Position numbers and translations under genes: made by a program. Positions 59,262 through 64,000 of a stretch of DNA of 64,000 bases are shown here, piece by piece (within the stretch, counting starts at the first letter, position 1; every line of letters begins with the position of its first letter). The stretch comes from Paenarthrobacter aurescens (lineage in GTDB: Bacteria > Actinomycetota > Actinomycetes > Actinomycetales > Micrococcaceae). Where the stretch lies: assembly GCF_041549525.1 (NCBI RefSeq), contig NZ_CP157456.1, positions 558,001 through 622,000 of the forward strand, written 5' to 3'. Below the pieces are notes generated by a model that did not search any database, was not told the origin of the DNA, and worked only from the letters and a program-made list of their open reading frames with translations.

Positions 59262-60440
59262 ATGGAGCTCGACGCATTCTCAGTGAGGGTAGCCCTGGGT
59301 GTGATCACCGTGACGCTCCTGATGCTGTTCTGGGCCTCCTTCCACCGCACCCGCTCGCCGTACGCAGGCTGGTGGAGCCTGGCTTTGCTCGAGTTCATGG
59401 TGGGCAATGCCGCGTTCCTCCTCAACGGGACCCCGCATCAGGCCTGGGCCAATCCCGCAGGCAATGTCCTTGTAGTGGCAGGTGCGTTCAGTGTATGGGC
59501 CGGAGCCAAAAGCCTCCGGGACCGCCAAGCAGCACCCTGGCAGCTGGCTGTTGCTCCGGCGGTCACTGGTATTGCTTCCTTGCTGGAGAACCCCGGGAGC
59601 AACGTATGGTCCGGGGGCTTCATCTACCTGGCCATGATGACCGTGGGCATAGCATTGGCCGCCTACGATCTTTGGTTCATCAAGTCCTCGCACTCGCAGG
59701 TCCACAAAGCACTCTCATTGGCGGCTGGACTGTTGGCGGCCTACTACCTGGGCCGGTGGATTGTTTATGCAGTGGAAGGCCCGGCCAGCCACGCGTTCAC
59801 CACGTACTTTGGGCCCGCACCGTCAGCACTGATATCCATGGTTCTCCTGGTCACCGTTTCCTTCAGCATGACCGCCCTGACCAGCGATCAACTCATCAAG
59901 GGCCTCCGCGAGCGTGCCACCCGTGACCACCTGACGGGCCTGCTCAACCGGGGCGCTTTCCTTGATCTCGCCGCCACCGAGCTTGACCGCCTGCACTCGG
60001 CGGGGTCCGGCGCCGCTGTGGTCCTGGCGGATTTGGACCACTTCAAGGCCGTCAATGACGAGCACGGCCACGGTGCCGGAGATGTGGCCCTGCGCGCATT
60101 CGCTGATGCCTGCGCCGATTCGGTGCGGTCCACGGACCTGATCGGACGGTACGGCGGTGAAGAGTTTGTTCTCTTCCTCCCGGGGGCAACGCAGGACCGT
60201 GCAGAGAACATCGCCACGGAAATCAGCCGGCGGATGGCAGCGATGCCGGCGCCGGAGGGTGTTGTGTACCCCACCATCAGTTACGGAGTCACATCAAGTA
60301 TTCCCGCGTCAGCAGACCTCAACTTCATGATCGAGGTAGCGGACGCAGCCCTTTACAGCGCAAAAGCGCAAGGCAGAAACAGGATTGTAGGAGCCCACCG
60401 CCCCGAGGCGGCCACTATAGCGGATGAGGCACGATCATGA
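59262..60440 (+). CDS. Membrane-anchored diguanylate cyclase (GGDEF)
   Basis: A 392-residue enzyme expected to make c-di-GMP from two GTP. Six or seven hydrophobic segments fill residues ~8-205, probably a sensor module that spans the membrane. The catalytic domain (~215-380) has TRDHLTGLLNRGAFLD, the metal-binding DLDHFKAVND, and GGEEF at 298-302, an active variant. An RxxD inhibition site (RSTD, 289-292) lies exactly five residues before GGEEF, which suggests product feedback. ATG 59262 lies in a short leader. The next gene overlaps by 4 bases. Confidence 0.93.
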   Translation: MELDAFSVRVALGVITVTLLMLFWASFHRTRSPYAGWWSLALLEFMVGNAAFLLNGTPHQAWANPAGNVLVVAGAFSVWAGAKSLRDRQAAPWQLAVAPAVTGIASLLENPGSNVWSGGFIYLAMMTVGIALAAYDLWFIKSSHSQVHKALSLAAGLLAAYYLGRWIVYAVEGPASHAFTTYFGPAPSALISMVLLVTVSFSMTALTSDQLIKGLRERATRDHLTGLLNRGAFLDLAATELDRLHSAGSGAAVVLADLDHFKAVNDEHGHGAGDVALRAFADACADSVRSTDLIGRYGGEEFVLFLPGATQDRAENIATEISRRMAAMPAPEGVVYPTISYGVTSSIPASADLNFMIEVADAALYSAKAQGRNRIVGAHRPEAATIADEARS

Positions 60441-60940
60441 CCTTCAACGAACTCACCACCCGGATTCAGATCCAGCACACCCCGGAACTGACCGCGTTCC
60501 GCCGGGACATCACCAGCCCACCCTACAAAGCGGGATCAGCAACCATACTGAACGCTGACCGCCGCTCGGTGAGAATGGGTCCTGTTCAGTCGGTGGAGGA
60601 CAGCAACGCGAACCTGACCATAGTGGCCGACGTCGAAGGCCTCGCCTGGTTCACGGCGGACAAAGGACTCCTGGGCAGCTGCATCACAGTTTCCATCGCA
60701 GGCCACCGCCGGAACACCGGCACCAGGGTGCACCTTCCGCTGGCAGAATGTGATGCCTGGATTGAGGCCATCCTCGGAGGGGCCTGGATCACGCACGTAT
60801 ACCGTGCCGGGAACAAGGTTGAGCCCGGCGGCAGGCTGGATGTTGCCTCCTACCGGCTCTTCCTGGACGAACGCCGCAACCCCGTCTCCAAGCCCCAGGC
60901 CGTTGCCGACTCAACGTTGCGGCGCCTGGAAGAATCGTGA
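60437..60940 (+). CDS. Uncharacterised protein between two c-di-GMP enzymes
   Basis: A 167-residue soluble protein whose ATG overlaps the cyclase stop and whose own stop overlaps the GTG of the next gene, so all three are co-translated. I recognise no family. It is mixed alpha/beta, with no signal or membrane segment; the sequence 'NADRRSVRMG' and a later 'DSNANL' recall a PilZ-like RxxxR/DxSxxG arrangement, but spacing and context do not fit well. A c-di-GMP receptor or regulator role is suggested by position only. Confidence 0.8.
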   Translation: MTFNELTTRIQIQHTPELTAFRRDITSPPYKAGSATILNADRRSVRMGPVQSVEDSNANLTIVADVEGLAWFTADKGLLGSCITVSIAGHRRNTGTRVHLPLAECDAWIEAILGGAWITHVYRAGNKVEPGGRLDVASYRLFLDERRNPVSKPQAVADSTLRRLEES

Positions 60941-62355
60941 GTGCCACCAAGCCCCATAGGCTCACCGCCGCCGATCCGAGGATCGAGAAACTGGAGCGGC
61001 ACGTCCAAGCCCTGATGACCGAACTTCATCAGGCCCGGTACGAACAGCGCCGGGAGGCCCTCACCGATGCACTCACAGGCCTCGGCAACGGCCAGGCACT
61101 CAAGGACGCCTTCATTCAAGCCCAGGAAGCGGCGGCCACAGGCGCCATCCCACCCGCCCTCCTCCTGGTGAACCTGGACGGTTTCAGAACCCTGAAGAAC
61201 TCCGCAGGCCATGCTGCAGCGGACCAGGTTCTGGTTACCGTTGCCATGCGCATCCGCTCTGCCGTGCGTGAGAACGACGTCGTCACCCGCCTGGGTGGCG
61301 ACGAATTCGCTGTGCTGTTGCCCGCCACCGCGCAAAACCGGGCCACCGCCGTCGGGAACCGGATCCTGGCCGCGCTGGAACCGAACATAGACCTCGGCAA
61401 CAACAGCATCCGCTGCAGCGCAAGCGTTGGGTTGCGCACCGCGGAACCTCATCACAGCATTGAGGACATCCTCCAGGAGGCCGATCTGGCCATGGAGGAA
61501 TCCAAGGACGAGGGCCGGAACAAACTCAGGGTTTTCGATCCCGGCACCCTGCATGCCCGGTTGCTGCAGCGGCAAATCGTAGGTGAACTCCGCGAAGCCA
61601 TCCGATCGGATCAGCTGGTCCTCTACTACCAGCCCATTGTGGAACTTGCCACCGGCAGGATTGAGGGCTGCGAAGCTTTGGTGCGGTGGAAACATCCCCT
61701 GCATGGCCTGATCATGCCGGACCAATTCATTCCTGTTGCAGAGGCCACAGGTCTGATTGCGGAATTGGGAAGATGGGTTCTGCGCGCCGCTGTGGGTCAG
61801 CTGCGGAGATGGCGGGACGCTCCGGCCACCGCGCATCAGGACTTCTCCATGAGGATCAACGTCTCGGCAGCAGACCTTCAAAGCCTGGAGTTCGTGGACG
61901 ACGTCAGCGAAGCTCTGGCCGATGCAGGGCTGACCCCGGCCTCGCTGGTGCTGGAACTGACCGAAAGCGCCATCATCCGGAACAACGAGCTTGACCGTTA
62001 CACCCTGGCAAGCCTGCACCGGCTTGGCGTGGGGCTTGAGATTGACGACTTCGGTGCAGGCTACTCCTCCATGGGATACCTGAGGAAACTACCTGTAGAC
62101 CGGGTCAAAGTGGACCGGCAGTTCGTGAAGGACCTGGGCAAGGACCCGTCCCAGCTGGACTTCCTGGCCGCAGTCCAGCAAGTCATCCGCTCCTGCGGCC
62201 TGGAAGGTATTTGGGAGGGCATAGAGACCGCCGAACAGGCAGAGGCCCTGCGAAGCATCGGCTGCGCGAGCGGCCAGGGTTACTACTTTGGCAGGCCCTT
62301 GCCGGAGGCGGAGTTCACGGAGCAATTGGCGCGGCAAGTGGTGTGGCCGGCTTAA
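60937..62355 (+). CDS. GGDEF-EAL dual-domain c-di-GMP enzyme
   Basis: A 472-residue cytoplasmic protein from GTG 60937. After a ~50-residue coiled N-terminus (LERHVQALMTELHQARYEQR) comes a GGDEF domain with GGDEF at 120-124 and an RxxD site (REND) five residues earlier. The EAL domain starts near 205; the metal/catalytic residues are present: E246 in EALVRWKHP, the N of RINVSAADL, E of LVLELTESAI, DD of EIDDFGAGYSS, K of RVKVDRQFVK and the Q in SGQGYYFGRPLP. Both activities are therefore possible. The long helix before GGDEF may be a dimerisation or signalling segment. Confidence 0.93.
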   Translation: MSATKPHRLTAADPRIEKLERHVQALMTELHQARYEQRREALTDALTGLGNGQALKDAFIQAQEAAATGAIPPALLLVNLDGFRTLKNSAGHAAADQVLVTVAMRIRSAVRENDVVTRLGGDEFAVLLPATAQNRATAVGNRILAALEPNIDLGNNSIRCSASVGLRTAEPHHSIEDILQEADLAMEESKDEGRNKLRVFDPGTLHARLLQRQIVGELREAIRSDQLVLYYQPIVELATGRIEGCEALVRWKHPLHGLIMPDQFIPVAEATGLIAELGRWVLRAAVGQLRRWRDAPATAHQDFSMRINVSAADLQSLEFVDDVSEALADAGLTPASLVLELTESAIIRNNELDRYTLASLHRLGVGLEIDDFGAGYSSMGYLRKLPVDRVKVDRQFVKDLGKDPSQLDFLAAVQQVIRSCGLEGIWEGIETAEQAEALRSIGCASGQGYYFGRPLPEAEFTEQLARQVVWPA

Positions 62356-62370
62356 ACCCCTTCGGGCACG

Positions 62371-62409
62371 CGCAAGGCCCCGGCACTCGGAGAGTGCCGG
62401 GGCCTTGCG
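62371..62409. terminator. Bidirectional terminator between the GGDEF-EAL and purL genes
   Basis: Perfect 18-base arms at 62371-62388 and 62392-62409 (CGCAAGGCCCCGGCACTC and its complement) surround a GGA loop. It lies between converging genes and would end transcripts from both sides. Confidence 0.85.
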
Positions 62410-62441
62410 ACGTTAGCTGCTTCTAGCCGAAATACTGGTTC

Positions 62442-64000
62442 TTAGCCGAAATACTTGGGCAGGGTGGCTTCGTGAGCTTCGCGGAGAGCGTCCAAGGAGA
62501 GCTCGTCCACGCCGTTGATCTCCAGCTTTCCACCGGCGGCGTCAACAACGCCGATCCGGAGGTGGGCGAAGCCGCGGGCCGTGCACATGTCCTTGAAACG
62601 GACTTCTTCCGAGCGCGGCACGGACACGATTGCCCGGGCCTGGGACTCGGAGAAGAGGGCTGTGAACAGGTCCACGCCGTCGCGCTCCATGAGTTCCTCA
62701 AGGGCGATGCGGGCGCCTACGCCGTAGCGCAGCGAGGACTCAACCAATGCAGCCGCGAGGCCACCTTCGGAGAGATCGTGTGCTGCGTCAACCATGCCGT
62801 CGCGGGAAGCGTTGATCAGGATCTCGCCCAAGGCGCGCTCTGCTGCGAGGTCAACCTTCGGCGGCAAGCCACCGAGGTGTCCGCGGAGGTTGGACCATTC
62901 CGAACCGTCCAGCTCTGCTGCGGTGGTGCCCAGCAGGTAGATGGCCTGGCCGTCCTCACGCCAGCCCGACGGCGTGCGGCGGGCGACGTCGTCGAGCTTG
63001 CCCAGAACTGCCACCACAGGGGAGGGGTGGATCGGCGTGGTGCCGGTCTGGTTGTAGAGCGAGACGTTGCCGCCGGTCACGGGGATGCCGAGTTCCATGC
63101 AGGCGTCGGACAGGCCACGAATGGCTTCGGCCAGCTGCCACATGACATCCGGATCCTCGGGGGAACCGAAGTTCAGGCAGTCGCTGACGGCCATGGGAAC
63201 AGCACCGGAGGTGGCCACGTTGCGGTAGGCCTCAGCCAGTGCGAGCTGTGCACCCTGGTAGGGCTCGAGGTAGGTGTAGCGGCCGTTGGCGTCGGTAGCC
63301 AGGGCAACGCCCAGGCCGGATTCCTCGTCAACGCGGACCACGCCGGCATCGTCCGGGAACGCCATGGCAGTGTTGCCGCCAACGTAGCGGTCGTACTGCT
63401 TGGTGATCCAGGCCTTGCTGCACATGTTCGGTGATGCAACGAGTTCGGTGACGGCTGCAGCCAGCTCGGTGGGAGCCGAGGGACGGCCTGCGTCTTCCAC
63501 GGAACCGGTGAAGGAGTTGGCTTGGACCGAGTCCTGCCACTCCGGGCGGGCGAACGGACGGTCGTAGACCGGGCCGTCGTGCGCAACGGTGCGGGGATCG
63601 ACGTCGACGATTACTTCGCCTTCCCAGGTGATGATGAGGCGGCCTGTGTCCGTAACCTCACCCAACCAGGAGTACTCCACGGCCCACTTGTCCATCACAG
63701 CTTCGAATGCGGCGATGTTCTCCGGGGTGACCACGGCCATCATGCGTTCCTGCGACTCGGACATGAGGATCTCGCCCGGGGTGAGCGTGGGATCGCGCAG
63801 CAGGACGGAGGTCAGTTCAACCTCCATGCCGCCGTCACCGTTGGACGCGAGCTCGGACGTAGCGCAGGAAATGCCTGCAGCGCCGAGGTCCTGGATGCCT
63901 TCAACCAGCGAGCCCTTGAAGAGCTCCAGGCAGCACTCAATGAGGACCTTCTCAGCGAAGGGGTCGCCCACTTGGACGGCCGGACGCTTGGAGGGCTTGG
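62442..64000 (-). CDS. purL: Phosphoribosylformylglycinamidine synthase subunit PurL (5' truncated by window)
   Basis: ATP-dependent enzyme of purine synthesis that converts FGAR and glutamine-derived ammonia into FGAM, working with PurS and PurQ. About 519 C-terminal residues of the usual ~740-770 are in the window; the frame is open to position 64000 without an upstream stop. The N-terminal part seen contains '[20 protein letters not shown]', then [15 protein letters not shown] (as [16 protein letters not shown]) and [18 protein letters not shown]. Further on come the second-half '[19 protein letters not shown]' and [16 protein letters not shown]. The missing start and first ~240 residues lie to the right. 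Confidence 0.96.
   Translation of the reverse strand, partial: KPSKRPAVQVGDPFAEKVLIECCLELFKGSLVEGIQDLGAAGISCATSELASNGDGGMEVELTSVLLRDPTLTPGEILMSESQERMMAVVTPENIAAFEAVMDKWAVEYSWLGEVTDTGRLIITWEGEVIVDVDPRTVAHDGPVYDRPFARPEWQDSVQANSFTGSVEDAGRPSAPTELAAAVTELVASPNMCSKAWITKQYDRYVGGNTAMAFPDDAGVVRVDEESGLGVALATDANGRYTYLEPYQGAQLALAEAYRNVATSGAVPMAVSDCLNFGSPEDPDVMWQLAEAIRGLSDACMELGIPVTGGNVSLYNQTGTTPIHPSPVVAVLGKLDDVARRTPSGWREDGQAIYLLGTTAAELDGSEWSNLRGHLGGLPPKVDLAAERALGEILINASRDGMVDAAHDLSEGGLAAALVESSLRYGVGARIALEELMERDGVDLFTALFSESQARAIVSVPRSEEVRFKDMCTARGFAHLRIGVVDAAGGKLEINGVDELSLDALREAHEATLPKYFG

Noticed and set aside
60850..62019. 389-codon minus-strand frame opposite the GGDEF-EAL gene
   Set aside because: The plus strand carries all GGDEF and EAL catalytic residues, and the minus frame has no recognisable domain.
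62472..63434. 320-codon plus-strand frame opposite purL
   Set aside because: It is a shadow of the conserved purL frame, with no ribosome site or motif.

Overview
The window is high-GC, densely packed DNA typical of an actinobacterial chromosome. Many starts are GTG or TTG, and neighbouring genes often share ATGA/GTGA overlaps. Several families point to Micrococcaceae, most likely Arthrobacter/Paenarthrobacter: a DUF222-HNH endonuclease, a DUF6480 small protein, AxxWTDNE-type SipW cargo proteins, an NgcE-like sugar importer without its own ATPase, and DtxR/DmdR-type iron control. The genus is inferred from gene content, not from a database match. I see no rRNA, tRNA, CRISPR array, prophage or insertion sequence. 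Two genes are cut by the window ends: a siderophore permease on the left and purL on the right.

Layout. 1-1.7 kb: divergent siderophore-uptake genes around an iron box. 2-2.6 kb: a uracil-DNA-glycosylase-like gene. 2.9-6.8 kb: a four-gene surface-protein cassette made of a SipW cargo, a SipW-type signal peptidase, an LGDTG wall-anchor-like protein and a large second cargo. 7-12.6 kb: purA, a TetR-controlled efflux/membrane-protein pair, an SMP-30 lactonase and a small DUF6480 protein. 12.6-17.9 kb: a lactate module (GntR regulator, lactate permease, FAD/Fe-S dehydrogenase). 17.9-23.2 kb: C4-acid genes (SdhA/FrdA-like flavoprotein, LysR, malate dehydrogenase, MHS transporter). 23.4-26.2 kb: alpha/beta hydrolase with a divergent TetR, and a CPA1 antiporter. 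26.5-29.8 kb: ice-binding-domain surface protein coupled to a class F-like sortase, then an App1-type phosphatase. 29.8-35.7 kb: a LacI-controlled polar amino-acid ABC importer with two oxidoreductases. 35.8-37 kb: two further SipW-type cargo proteins. 37-44.5 kb: small metabolic genes, a TetR/fucosidase operon and the DUF222-HNH gene. 44.8-48.7 kb: sigma factor with a membrane partner, polysaccharide deacetylase and small proteins. 48.9-52.2 kb: an NgcEFG-like sugar importer. 52.4-58.8 kb: a GntR-controlled catabolic operon with an HpaB-type monooxygenase, flavin reductase, cupin, DUF2848 protein, amidase and MHS transporter. 58.9-62.4 kb: DUF503 and a c-di-GMP trio. 62.4-64 kb: purL.

Three themes recur. 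First, local regulators sit beside their targets with readable palindromic operators: TetR three times, GntR twice, LacI once. Second, the window holds two routes to the cell surface: SipW-type processing with four apparent cargo proteins, and a sortase with LPxTG-like substrates. Third, it carries several uptake-plus-catabolism modules for organic acids, amino compounds, sugars and probably an aromatic or N-heterocyclic compound.

The best candidates for something undescribed are the split SipW/LGDTG/sortase surface system and the HpaB-DUF2848-amidase operon. The purA leader, with a possible pseudoknot, and the uncharacterised middle gene of the c-di-GMP operon are secondary candidates.
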